Origin: Spirosoma luteum DSM 19990
GTDB lineage: Bacteria; Bacteroidota; Bacteroidia; Cytophagales; Spirosomataceae
Assembly: GCF_000374065.1 (NCBI RefSeq)
Contig: NZ_KB893249.1
Span: 47,604-111,603, forward strand
Direction of reading: 5' to 3'
DNA length: 64,000 nucleotides
A model generated the notes under the pieces. That model searched no databases, was not told where the DNA came from, and saw only the letters and a list, made by a program, of their open reading frames with translations. This document shows, piece after piece, positions 34,609 to 42,608 of this stretch. Both the position numbers and the translations under genes were made by a program. The number at the start of each line of letters is the position of its first letter. Positions within the stretch are counted from its first letter, which is position 1.

Positions 34609-34961
34609 AACTCCGGCCAATCAGGAATGAGCAGCAGTATGATGAAATGATGAAGTGGGTTGACGGGGAGTTCGACAAAAATATACCGCCCGATAGTCCG
34701 GAGGGTGAAACAGTACAAATCGCTTTATTACTGATTAAAGCGTACGAAGATGAACACTATGCAATTCCAGCTCCTGACCCAATCGAAGCGATAAGACTCA
34801 AAATGGCAGAGAAGGGATTCAAAAATAACGATTTTGTTGGCAAAATAGGCAGCAAGAGTTACGTGTCCGCCGTATTGAACCGACACAAGCCATTGACACT
34901 TGAAATGGCCAAATTCTTCCATAAACAGTTAGGCATCCCGGCAAGCGTATTGCTGAGTTAG
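34605..34961 (+). CDS. HigA-like antitoxin with helix-turn-helix
   Basis: This 118-aa protein has an acidic N-terminal half (about 1-60, with a stretch rich in Glu and Asp) and a C-terminal HTH (about 65-112, GFKNNDFVGKIGSKSYVSAV and LTLEMAKFFHKQLGIP). It overlaps the toxin by ATGA, giving co-translation. As a HigA-type protein it would bind the toxin and the palindrome upstream. Its stop abuts folK with no gap. Confidence 0.85.
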   Translation: MKLRPIRNEQQYDEMMKWVDGEFDKNIPPDSPEGETVQIALLLIKAYEDEHYAIPAPDPIEAIRLKMAEKGFKNNDFVGKIGSKSYVSAVLNRHKPLTLEMAKFFHKQLGIPASVLLS

Positions 34962-35459
34962 TTAGTCTTGTTTGTTAGGCAAAACCAATGTAGCCTTACC
35001 TGTATCATTGCAATCTGCCAGTAGCTCAATAGTCGTTTTCTGCAAAACCGGATGTACAAATGCCGGTGCAATCTCAGCCAGGGGTACGAGTGTAAAGCGT
35101 CGCTGGTGTAAATAAGGGTGCGGAATGGTCAGCCGGTCGGTTTGCAGCGTGAGCTGTTCATAATACAAAAGGTCAATATCAATCAGCCGGGCGCCCCATT
35201 TCTCCAACCGAACGCGCCCCAACTCCTGCTCGATGGCCTGCGTTTGATTTAATATTTCTTCGGGTTCCCGCCTTGTTTCCACCATCAGCACCTGATTCAA
35301 AAAAGCCGGTTGGTCGATTACACCCCAGGGTGCCGTTTCGTACAGCCCCGATTGCCGAATTACCGGGCCGATGCGTTGTGTGATCAGATCGGTAGCCCGG
35401 CCTAATGTGGTTATCCGGTCACCGAGGTTTGCGCCGAGAAGGAGAAAGAGTTGCGGCAT
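34962..35459 (-). CDS. folK: 2-amino-4-hydroxy-6-hydroxymethyldihydropteridine diphosphokinase
   Basis: The 165-aa product is taken from ATG 35459 (MPQLFLLLGANLGDR), which begins at the family's usual position; a start at 35495 adds 12 residues. Motifs are LLLGANLGDR, the FLNQVLMVET strand, and GRVRLEKWGARLIDIDLLYY with the Asp pair that binds the magnesium ions. It transfers pyrophosphate from ATP in folate synthesis. Confidence 0.95.
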   Translation of the reverse strand: MPQLFLLLGANLGDRITTLGRATDLITQRIGPVIRQSGLYETAPWGVIDQPAFLNQVLMVETRREPEEILNQTQAIEQELGRVRLEKWGARLIDIDLLYYEQLTLQTDRLTIPHPYLHQRRFTLVPLAEIAPAFVHPVLQKTTIELLADCNDTGKATLVLPNKQD

Positions 35460-35497
35460 GTTCAGGCAAAATAAAGCCATTATCGGCACGAACATTA

Positions 35498-36502
35498 TTA
35501 ATAGTCTTTTATCGGCTTGATATCATAGTACGCTTTAATGTCTGCTTCGCCAGGGGTTTTAGCGGGGCGTACAATGCGGAATCCCACGAAGGAAGCGGAG
35601 GTCAGCCACCAGTCGGATTTGGGGCTTTGCGGGTCGAGCATTTTCCAGGCCGGGGCTGATGGCGTACGGGCCGCCGAGCGGAGTACTTCCGGGCCATCGT
35701 CCCACGAGCCACCCCGTACCGAGTTAGGGTAAAGTGCTGTGGTTGGTGCATACGGTTCTTTGACGGTGCCACTGTCTACCTGTTTATAATAGTCCTCGAT
35801 GTACTGGTCCTGCGTCCATTCCATTACGTTGCCGTGCATATCGTACAAGCCGAATGGATTGGGCTTTTTGCTACCCACCGGCTTGTAAGCACCACCGCTG
35901 CTACTCACGTACACAGCGTACTCATCAATTTTTTTTACGTCATCACCAAACGAGTAGGCCGTTGTGGTACCTGCCCGACAGGCATACTCCCACTCAGCTT
36001 CGGTTGGTAACCGGTAAAACACACCCGTTTTGGCGTAGAGCCAGGCGCAGAATTTAATGGCCGCGTACTGGGTCATATTAATAGCCGGATACCCCGCCCG
36101 CCCCATGCCGAACGACATATCTACGTACGGCGGGCTGGGCCGTGTAGTAGCATCGGTTTTACTTAGGTTGGCCTCGGTTGTTTTGTATTTTTCGGCCATT
36201 TCCTTTTCCATATTGGTAAAGGCAAACAGGTCGTACAAGTCCCAGGTCACCTCGTACTTACCCATGTAAAACGGCTCGATTTGCACCGTATGCTGCGGCC
36301 CTTCGTCGGGGTTGTGGCCTTTTTCAGTGGCGGGGCTACCCATCATAAACGTACCACCCGGAATAGCGACCATCGCGTAAGTCTGGTTACTGCCCGGTAT
36401 AGTTTGAGTATAGGATGCCAGACCGGTGGCAGTTTGAGCATGGGCAAAAACTGATATGCCGGTTGTTATCAGGACGGTCAAAAAAAGAGAGTTCAAACGC
36501 AT
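35498..36502 (-). CDS. SUMF1-domain secreted protein, no catalytic Cys pair
   Basis: This 334-aa protein (signal cut near AHA|Q) carries the formylglycine-generating-enzyme fold, including VAIPGGTFMMGSPATEKG, YEVTWDLYDLF, RLPTEAEWEYACRAG, GLYDMHGNVMEWTQD, NSVRGGSWDDGPEVLR and VGFRIVRP. In true formylglycine enzymes two Cys sit in the region after RGGS; here that stretch (WDDGPEVLRSAARTPSAPAW) has no Cys at all. It is therefore unlikely to form formylglycine and may be a structural or binding relative such as the GldJ/GldK group of gliding/T9SS proteins; the assignment to that group is inference. Confidence 0.75.
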   Translation of the reverse strand: MRLNSLFLTVLITTGISVFAHAQTATGLASYTQTIPGSNQTYAMVAIPGGTFMMGSPATEKGHNPDEGPQHTVQIEPFYMGKYEVTWDLYDLFAFTNMEKEMAEKYKTTEANLSKTDATTRPSPPYVDMSFGMGRAGYPAINMTQYAAIKFCAWLYAKTGVFYRLPTEAEWEYACRAGTTTAYSFGDDVKKIDEYAVYVSSSGGAYKPVGSKKPNPFGLYDMHGNVMEWTQDQYIEDYYKQVDSGTVKEPYAPTTALYPNSVRGGSWDDGPEVLRSAARTPSAPAWKMLDPQSPKSDWWLTSASFVGFRIVRPAKTPGEADIKAYYDIKPIKDY

Positions 36503-36565
36503 TTTTGGTTTGTAGTATCAGGAATTGTAATGGATTAGTAAAAGTACGAACGATTTTCTTTGTTG

Positions 36566-36573
36566 TACCTTTG
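36566..36573 (+). promoter_or_regulatory. Candidate -7 box (TACCTTTG)
   Basis: TACCTTTG fits the Bacteroidota -7 consensus 49 bp before the ABC-F start codon. No good -33 TTG lies at the expected distance, so support is partial. Confidence 0.4.
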
Positions 36574-36621
36574 TGTTTTCAAACCCACCAGGTTTCCAAA
36601 ACCTGACTGGCATCGCTTAGT

Positions 36622-38517
36622 ATGAATTACCTATCAGCCGAAAATCTTACGAAGTCCTACGGTGACCGTACCCTGTTCAAAAATCTCACTTTTGGGATAA
36701 ACCGGGGCGATAAAGTGGCCATCGTTGGCGCCAATGGGTCGGGCAAAACGACCCTGCTTTCCATTCTGGCTGGTGCCATGCCTCCCGATTCAGGCATTGT
36801 TACCCATCGGAAAGACATAACCATTGGCTATCTCGACCAGCAACCAGACCTGAACGATGCCCTAACTGTGATGGAAGTGGTGCTGGCGGGCGAAAGTGCC
36901 CAGCTCGATGCCGTACGCGCTTATGAGCATGCCCTCGCTACGGAAGACCATGCCGCCCTCGAACAGACAATGGTTGATATGGAGAAATTGGAAGCCTGGG
37001 ACTACGAGGCCCAGATCCGGCAGATTCTGGGCGAATTGGGTATTCAGGATGTCAACCAACCGGTTAGTTCGCTCTCGGGTGGACAACGCAAACGGGTAGC
37101 TCTGGCACGGGTACTGATTCAGGCACCCGACCTGGTAATTCTGGATGAGCCGACTAACCACCTTGACCTGGAAGCGATTGAATACCTGGAAAGCTATCTC
37201 AATACTAACAATGGTACTCTGCTGATGGTATCGCACGATCGGTACTTTTTAGACCGGGTCTGCAACCAGATTGCCGAGATGGATAACGGCCAACTTTTCA
37301 CCTATAAAGGCAACTACGCCTACTTTCTGGAGAAAAAAGATGAACGGGAAACGGCCGCAGCCTCTGAGTTGAGTAAAGACCGCAACACATTTCGGCGAGA
37401 GTTGGAATGGATGCGTCGGCAGCCGAAAGCACGGGGCACTAAGGCCCAGTACCGAATCGATGCGTTTGAAGACCTGAAAGAAAAAACCAGCGGCAAGCGA
37501 AACGACGGCGAACTGGACCTGAACCTACGCATGGCTCGCCTGGGCAGCAAGATTCTGGAAGTCGAGAACCTGAGCAAACGCTTTGGCGATAAAGTGCTGC
37601 TCGACCATTTTAACTACACCTTCAAACGGCCCGACCGGGTGGGGCTGATTGGCAAAAATGGCATGGGCAAAACCACGCTCATGAACATGCTTACCGGCCA
37701 GATTCGACCCGATTCAGGCAAAATATCGACTGGCGGCACCGTAAAATTTGGCTACTATACCCAAACCGAACTGGACTTACCCGAAAACCAGCGGGTCATC
37801 GATGTGGTGCAGGACGTGGCCGAAGTAATGAAGCTAGCCAACGGCGACACGATAACGGCTACACAACTCTTGAGCCGTTTTCTGTTCGACCGCTCGAAGC
37901 AGTACGATTTTGTGGCTAAACTGAGCGGGGGAGAAAAACGACGGCTGCAACTCTTACTGGTGCTGGTTCAGAACCCGAATTTCCTGATTCTGGACGAGCC
38001 CACCAACGACCTCGATATCACGACCCTGAATGTGCTGGAGGATTTCCTGCTCAACTTCCCGGGCTGCGTACTAATCGTTACCCACGACCGGTATTTTATG
38101 GACCGGCTGGTAGAGCACGTTTTTGTGATGGAAGGCGAGGGTAAAGTCCGTGACTACCCCGGCAACTATACCGACTACCGCGAATGGCGGGATACCCAGC
38201 CCAAAAAGTCGTCGGCTCAAAATGGGAAAGCGACCCCGGCGGTTTCGCAGATACAAGCAGCCCAGCCCGTAAACGCACCCGGTATGATTGCCGAGACCGG
38301 CAACAAGAAAAAACTGTCGTTTAAGGAGATAAAAGAACACGAAACGCTGGAAAAAGAGATTGAATCGCTGGAGGAGCGGAAAGTTGAGGTGGTGAACCTG
38401 CTCAATACGGGTGGTCATCACGAACAACTAATCGACTGGGCGCGTGAAATTGAGCAGATTGACCAACAGATTGCCGAAAAATCAGATCGCTGGCTGGAAC
38501 TGGCGGAGTTTATATAA
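36622..38517 (+). CDS. ABC-F family ATPase (Uup/EttA type)
   Basis: This 631-aa protein has two ABC domains, with Walker A GANGSGKTT (about residue 36) and GKNGMGKTT (about 348), signatures LSGGQRKRVALARVL and LSGGEKRRLQLLLVL, and DEPTNHLDLEAIEYL / DEPTNDLDITTLNVL. There are no membrane segments. The stretch between the domains (about 220-310, MRRQPKARGTK) is the ABC-F linker, and the C-terminal residues (about 570-631) form a coiled coil as in Uup. ABC-F proteins act on the ribosome, often to relieve stalls. It is followed by a hairpin. Confidence 0.9.
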   Translation: MNYLSAENLTKSYGDRTLFKNLTFGINRGDKVAIVGANGSGKTTLLSILAGAMPPDSGIVTHRKDITIGYLDQQPDLNDALTVMEVVLAGESAQLDAVRAYEHALATEDHAALEQTMVDMEKLEAWDYEAQIRQILGELGIQDVNQPVSSLSGGQRKRVALARVLIQAPDLVILDEPTNHLDLEAIEYLESYLNTNNGTLLMVSHDRYFLDRVCNQIAEMDNGQLFTYKGNYAYFLEKKDERETAAASELSKDRNTFRRELEWMRRQPKARGTKAQYRIDAFEDLKEKTSGKRNDGELDLNLRMARLGSKILEVENLSKRFGDKVLLDHFNYTFKRPDRVGLIGKNGMGKTTLMNMLTGQIRPDSGKISTGGTVKFGYYTQTELDLPENQRVIDVVQDVAEVMKLANGDTITATQLLSRFLFDRSKQYDFVAKLSGGEKRRLQLLLVLVQNPNFLILDEPTNDLDITTLNVLEDFLLNFPGCVLIVTHDRYFMDRLVEHVFVMEGEGKVRDYPGNYTDYREWRDTQPKKSSAQNGKATPAVSQIQAAQPVNAPGMIAETGNKKKLSFKEIKEHETLEKEIESLEERKVEVVNLLNTGGHHEQLIDWAREIEQIDQQIAEKSDRWLELAEFI

Positions 38518-38518
38518 A

Positions 38519-38555
38519 GAGTGAAAGAGTGAGTATGAATCATTCTCTTTCGCTC
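38519..38555. terminator. 11-bp hairpin with one wobble pair
   Basis: Arms 38519-38529 and 38545-38555 pair with one G-U and a 15-base loop in the short gap after the ABC-F stop. It could end or attenuate transcription before the DedA gene. Confidence 0.4.
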
Positions 38556-38586
38556 CGCACCGGCGGCCCGGTTTCACTCATTAATC

Positions 38587-39228
38587 ATGTCTCAAATCGT
38601 CGACTTTTTCCAGTACCTGCTCAATTCGGAAGAAATTATCCGGACGGGGGGACTGGTACTGATAACCCTTATCGTACTAATTGAAAATGGGTTCTTTTTC
38701 GGCTTCTTTCTGCCGGGAGATTACCTGCTGTTCCTGTCGGGTGTATTCGCGGGGACCAAGCTGCTGAATGTTCCGCTCTGGCTGTTGCTATCGTGTATTT
38801 TCGGGGCTGCGGTGATAGGGGCCCTCATTGGCTACCTGACAGGCTACTACTTTGGAGGCCGGATAAAAGAGCGGCCCGACTCGCTCTTCTTCAAACAAAA
38901 ATACATCGACAATACACGGGAAGCGTTTATAAAATACGGCAACGGAGCGTTAATCATTTCCCGGTTTCTGCCCATTGTGCGCACGTTTGCCCCCCTGCTG
39001 GCGGGACTGATACACATGCCGGTCCGTTTTTTCATGCTCTACAACGTTATCGGCGGGGCAATTTGGGTAATCACACTGGTGGGAGGAGGGTTTTTCTTCG
39101 GCGAGCGGTTTCCCTGGATTGTCGATTATGTGCAGTACATCGTCATTTTCTTTCTGGCCATTACTACCTTCACCGTTATTAAAGGTTATCTGAACGCCCG
39201 CAAAGAGAACAAAACAAAGGAAGCTTGA
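38587..39228 (+). CDS. DedA-family membrane protein
   Basis: This 213-aa protein has several membrane helices and the DedA/SNARE-associated signature, ENGFFFGFFLPGDYLLFLSG near the start, GYYFGGRIKERPDS in the cytoplasmic loop and KYGNGALIISRFLPIVRTFAPL, with the Arg and Pro residues conserved in the family. DedA proteins take part in polyprenyl-phosphate or lipid flipping at the inner membrane. It is convergent with the aldehyde dehydrogenase across a long hairpin. Confidence 0.9.
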   Translation: MSQIVDFFQYLLNSEEIIRTGGLVLITLIVLIENGFFFGFFLPGDYLLFLSGVFAGTKLLNVPLWLLLSCIFGAAVIGALIGYLTGYYFGGRIKERPDSLFFKQKYIDNTREAFIKYGNGALIISRFLPIVRTFAPLLAGLIHMPVRFFMLYNVIGGAIWVITLVGGGFFFGERFPWIVDYVQYIVIFFLAITTFTVIKGYLNARKENKTKEA

Positions 39229-39229
39229 A

Positions 39230-39289
39230 CTACTCCTGTGGTCTGTAATGACGGCTTCAGGAATCGGTCATTACAGACCACAGGAGTAG
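39230..39289. terminator. Long perfect hairpin (23-bp stem, 14-base loop) between convergent genes
   Basis: Arms 39230-39252 and 39267-39289 pair without mismatch. The structure nearly fills the 65-bp gap between the DedA stop and the dehydrogenase stop, so it can terminate transcription from either side. No T-run follows. Confidence 0.75.
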
Positions 39290-39293
39290 GGGC

Positions 39294-40667
39294 TCACTCT
39301 TTCTCCACCCATACCGTCTTCACGTTCACGAACTCTTTCATCCCTTCTTCTGATAGCTCACGGCCAAAACCGGAGGTCTTGATACCGCCAAACGGAACTC
39401 GGGCATCGGAACGCATCAGTCCGTTTACAAATACGGAACCCGCCTGAATTTGCCGGGCCAGCCGGGCACCCTTTTCGATATCCTGCGTCCATAGGGCCGA
39501 GCCAAGGCCAAAATCGGATTGATTGGCGAGCCGGATGGCATCGGCTTCATCTTTCGCTTCGATGAGCACCGCCAGCGGGCCGAATGTTTCTTCATCGAAG
39601 GCCGCCATGCCGGGCTTTACCCTGTCGAGCAGGATTGGCTGCATGTTGCACCCATCCCGTTGCCCGCCAAATAGCCGTTTAGCTCCTTTGGCTATAGAGG
39701 ACTGACTCTGGCGTTCGATATCGTCGGCCAGACTGGTTCGGGCCATTGGCCCCATGGTCGTATCGTCGGCCATGGGGTCTCCTTGTCTTATCTGCTCGAT
39801 GTGGTGGAGTACCAGGTCGGTGAACTGTTTTTTTACGGACTTTTCGATAATGAATCGCTTGGCCGCAATACAGCTCTGCCCCGCATTCTGCATACGGGAT
39901 TTTACCGCAGTTTCAGCCGCTTTTTCCAGGTTGGCATCCGCCAGTACGACCAGCGCATCGGAGCCACCCAGCTCCAGTACCGATTTCTTGATCTGACTAC
40001 CGGCAATACTGGCTACCGATGCGCCCGCCGGGCCGCTGCCCGTCAGCGTAACGGCTTTCACCCGCTTATCTTTCAGAATACCTTCTACCGATTTAGAGCC
40101 AATCAGCAAGGTCTGGAAAGTTCCTTCCGGTAATCCGCTTTCCCGGAATATATCTTCCAATGCCAGGGCGCACCCCATTACGTTGGATGCGTGCTTGAGT
40201 AAGCCTACGTTGCCCGCAATCAGTCCGGGAATGGCGAAACGCATCACCTGCCAGAAGGGGAAGTTCCAGGGCATCACGGCCAGTACTGGTCCCAGCGGCT
40301 GATACGCGATGAAGCTTTTCTGAGCCGGTCCATTGCTGCGGTCTGTTTCAATGGATTTGTCAGCCAGAAAAGCGTTGGCATTATCGGCATAGAAGGTGCA
40401 CGTAGTGGCACACTTCTCCACTTCCGCGATAGCCTCCTTGAGCGTCTTCCCCATTTCGGCGGTCATCAGTTCACCGTACTGCCGCTTATTTTTAGTTAGC
40501 GTGTCGCCTACTTTTCGCAGGTAATCGACACGGTCTGCCAATGGCAAAGCCGACCAGTCGGCAAAGGCCCGGTCGGCTTGTTTCAGTTTCCGCTCAATGG
40601 CCGTCTGGCTATCGGGGCGGTATGTCTTCAGTTTCTTCTGATTGTATGGGTTAACGGAGGTGAACAT
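39294..40667 (-). CDS. NAD(P)-dependent aldehyde dehydrogenase (succinate-semialdehyde type)
   Basis: This 457-aa protein has the ALDH fold: VMPWNFPFWQVMRFAIPGLI at the cofactor site, KHASNVMG, TGSGPAGASVASIAG, SVLELGGSDALVVLADANLE (catalytic Glu region) and NAGQSCIAAKRFIIE with the catalytic Cys. The GGIKTSGFGRELSEEGMKEF ending matches succinate-semialdehyde dehydrogenases of the GabD group. It oxidises an aldehyde, probably succinic semialdehyde. The exact substrate is inferred from similarity only. Confidence 0.85.
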   Translation of the reverse strand: MFTSVNPYNQKKLKTYRPDSQTAIERKLKQADRAFADWSALPLADRVDYLRKVGDTLTKNKRQYGELMTAEMGKTLKEAIAEVEKCATTCTFYADNANAFLADKSIETDRSNGPAQKSFIAYQPLGPVLAVMPWNFPFWQVMRFAIPGLIAGNVGLLKHASNVMGCALALEDIFRESGLPEGTFQTLLIGSKSVEGILKDKRVKAVTLTGSGPAGASVASIAGSQIKKSVLELGGSDALVVLADANLEKAAETAVKSRMQNAGQSCIAAKRFIIEKSVKKQFTDLVLHHIEQIRQGDPMADDTTMGPMARTSLADDIERQSQSSIAKGAKRLFGGQRDGCNMQPILLDRVKPGMAAFDEETFGPLAVLIEAKDEADAIRLANQSDFGLGSALWTQDIEKGARLARQIQAGSVFVNGLMRSDARVPFGGIKTSGFGRELSEEGMKEFVNVKTVWVEKE

Positions 40668-40743
40668 ACAGTTTGCGGGTTTACATTTCCAGAAGCAGAA
40701 GCATCCAGCTAAAGGGCTGCGGGGCTACTATACCGATAAAACC

Positions 40744-41241
40744 TCAAACGCCCTTACACTGTTCTTCGCTCTCCAGGGTGTTGGCTAATAACAACATGGT
40801 ATCAATGACCTGTTCCATGTGGTCGTGTCCTACAATACCATCAAATTTATCCCGGACTTCCTGCATGCATTCCCGAAGCGCGATGAAGAGTTCTTTACCC
40901 CGTTCATTCAGGAAGATGATGCTGGACCTTGAATCAACGGGGTTTTTCTTCGTATAGATATAGCCCTCGTTCTCGAGCAGACCAACAATTTTACTCATCA
41001 TCTGCTTAGTCACGCAGGCTTTCCGGGCCAACTCATTATTCGTCGTTCCCTCCTCCTGAATATTGGCCAGAAACATCAGGTAACTCATCTTGAAATCCGT
41101 ATAGCCCAACTCCTGCAACCGTGGCTCCATAAAGCTATCCGTGTACCGCTTGAGCCGCCAGAATAAACGGCCCATTGCCCGCTCACGGACAAGCTTGTAT
41201 TGGTCAAAATCAAAGGACTTGTTATCTGTTTCCACGATCAT
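40744..41241 (-). CDS. MarR-family transcriptional repressor
   Basis: This 165-aa protein has the winged-helix MarR layout, with NNELARKACVTKQMMSKIVG as recognition helices, then ENEGYIYTKKNPVDSRSSIIFLNERGKEL as the wing. It diverges from the HlyD/MFS/TolC set over about 175 bp. Three 17-bp inverted repeats lie between them, so it very likely represses itself and the efflux genes, and is released by a small ligand. Confidence 0.9.
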   Translation of the reverse strand: MIVETDNKSFDFDQYKLVRERAMGRLFWRLKRYTDSFMEPRLQELGYTDFKMSYLMFLANIQEEGTTNNELARKACVTKQMMSKIVGLLENEGYIYTKKNPVDSRSSIIFLNERGKELFIALRECMQEVRDKFDGIVGHDHMEQVIDTMLLLANTLESEEQCKGV

Positions 41242-41288
41242 GAAATAAAATTAACGAATACTGAAACAATTCGCTTTAAAACATTGTA

Positions 41289-41322
41289 CAAAAATAGTCA
41301 ACTTATTTGACTTCATAGTCAA
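41289..41322 (-). promoter_or_regulatory. Candidate promoter of the MarR gene (minus strand)
   Basis: On the minus strand TTG at 41322-41320 is followed after 23 bases by TATTTTTG at 41296-41289, an exact TAnnTTTG. Operator 1 lies between these boxes and operator 2 overlaps the -33 box, so repressor binding would block the repressor's own gene. Confidence 0.45.
41296..41312. promoter_or_regulatory. MarR-type operator 1
   Basis: A 17-bp perfect inverted repeat, AGTCAA-5-TTGACT. It covers the -33 region of the efflux promoter and touches the -7 box of the repressor promoter. Confidence 0.65.
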
Positions 41323-41337
41323 CCTGGTTTACTTTTG
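41306..41337 (+). promoter_or_regulatory. Candidate promoter of the efflux operon
   Basis: TTTG at 41306-41309 and TACTTTTG at 41330-41337, 20 bases apart, fit the Bacteroidota TTG / TAnnTTTG pattern well. Operator 1 overlaps the -33 box and operator 2 overlaps the -7 box; the expected start is about 41344, just before operator 3. Confidence 0.6.
41317..41333. promoter_or_regulatory. MarR-type operator 2
   Basis: The same 17-bp pattern, AGTCAA-5-TTTACT, with one mismatch between arms. It starts 21 bp after operator 1 (two helical turns) and overlaps the -7 box of the efflux promoter. Confidence 0.6.
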
Positions 41338-41346
41338 CACCGTGAT

Positions 41347-41363
41347 AGTAAAACAAGTTGACT
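41347..41363. promoter_or_regulatory. MarR-type operator 3
   Basis: The same 17-bp pattern, AGTAAA-5-TTGACT, with one mismatch between arms, starting 30 bp after operator 2, at or just after the expected transcription start of the efflux operon. Confidence 0.55.
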
Positions 41364-41416
41364 ACACATTAGCGTTCAGACCGACGGCTGACTACGATTA
41401 AAACGATACAGAACGA

Positions 41417-42529
41417 ATGGCAACCTTAACAGAGGAAATGACAACCACAGAAGAAAAGAGCAGCTTCAGAACCTACTTACCCCGAATCATCATTGCACTC
41501 GTCGTGCTGGTTGGTGGCTATTTCGGCTATCAGGCGTACCAACACAGTCAGCAGTACGAAACAACCGACAATGCACAGATTGACGGAAACTCAGCCCCAG
41601 TACTGGCCCGTGTAGCGGGCTATGTAACGTCGGTAAACGTGAGTGATTACACAACTGTAAAACAGGGGCAGTTACTAGTGACGATTGACTCACAGGAGTA
41701 TGACGTGGCCATGGCCCAGGCCGAAGCCGACTATCAGCAATCGATGGCCGATTTGGCCAACGCCCGCGCTGATCTCCAGACCGCACAGGCCAATGTGCGT
41801 AATGTAGCGCAGAATGTTCGCCTGGCTCAATCGAACGCACAGGTACAGGATGCCCGGCTGGACAAGTCAAAACAGGATTTGCAGCGCGACCAGAATCTGT
41901 ACAAAGCGCAGTCGCTGACCAAGAAACAACTGGAAGATGCCCAGAACAACGCCGAAGTGCAGAATCGCCAGTATGATGCCAGTAAAGAGCAGATCGGTCT
42001 GGCCAAAACGGCGCAGGGCGTGGCGCAGGCGGGCATTGCCAAAGCACAGGCCACTATTCAGAAGATTCAGGCAGTACTAAAGGTGAAGCAGGCAGCTATC
42101 GACAATGCCAGACTGCGGCTTGGCTACGCCCGTGTAACGGCCCCGATTGCCGGTAAAATTGGCCGTAAAAACGTGGTGACTGGCCAGTATGTTCAACCCG
42201 GTCAGAATATGTTCACCATTGTGGCCGATTCTACATTTTGGGTCATAGCGAACTTCAAAGAAACACAACTGGAAAAAATGAAGCTGGGTCAGGAAGTCGA
42301 TGTTAAGCTGGACGCCTACCCAAACTTGGACATCAAAGGGCGGGTGTCCTCCTTATCCGACGCTACCGGAGCCAAGTTTGCGCTGCTTCCTGCCGACAAC
42401 GCATCGGGCAATTTCGTTAAAATCACCCAGCGCGTGCCGGTGAAAATCGAAATCCTCAATCCAGAGAAATACAAAGAGCAATTACGGGCCGGCCTGAGCG
42501 TGGAGGCAGAAGTACGGGTACAGGAATAA
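41417..42529 (+). CDS. HlyD-family periplasmic adaptor (EmrA type)
   Basis: This 370-aa protein has one N-terminal membrane helix (about 20-40), a lipoyl-like half (DNAQIDGNSAPVLARVAGYV), a long coiled-coil hairpin (about 95-220) and a beta-barrel region with YARVTAPIAGKIGRKNVVTG, the EmrA/HlyD signature. It links the inner membrane transporter encoded next to the outer membrane channel. It is the first gene of the efflux set, under the triple-operator region. Confidence 0.9.
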   Translation: MATLTEEMTTTEEKSSFRTYLPRIIIALVVLVGGYFGYQAYQHSQQYETTDNAQIDGNSAPVLARVAGYVTSVNVSDYTTVKQGQLLVTIDSQEYDVAMAQAEADYQQSMADLANARADLQTAQANVRNVAQNVRLAQSNAQVQDARLDKSKQDLQRDQNLYKAQSLTKKQLEDAQNNAEVQNRQYDASKEQIGLAKTAQGVAQAGIAKAQATIQKIQAVLKVKQAAIDNARLRLGYARVTAPIAGKIGRKNVVTGQYVQPGQNMFTIVADSTFWVIANFKETQLEKMKLGQEVDVKLDAYPNLDIKGRVSSLSDATGAKFALLPADNASGNFVKITQRVPVKIEILNPEKYKEQLRAGLSVEAEVRVQE

Positions 42530-42608
42530 GTTTGCAACCTATGGTTTATGATTTTTTCCTGCTTCAACTGACCGTACGCTATAAGCCACGAACCACCAAC
42601 TTATAATT

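Noticed and set aside
41490-42047. 185-codon minus-strand frame opposite the HlyD gene
   Set aside because: Antisense shadow of a well-supported coiled-coil gene; low-complexity peptide without family features.
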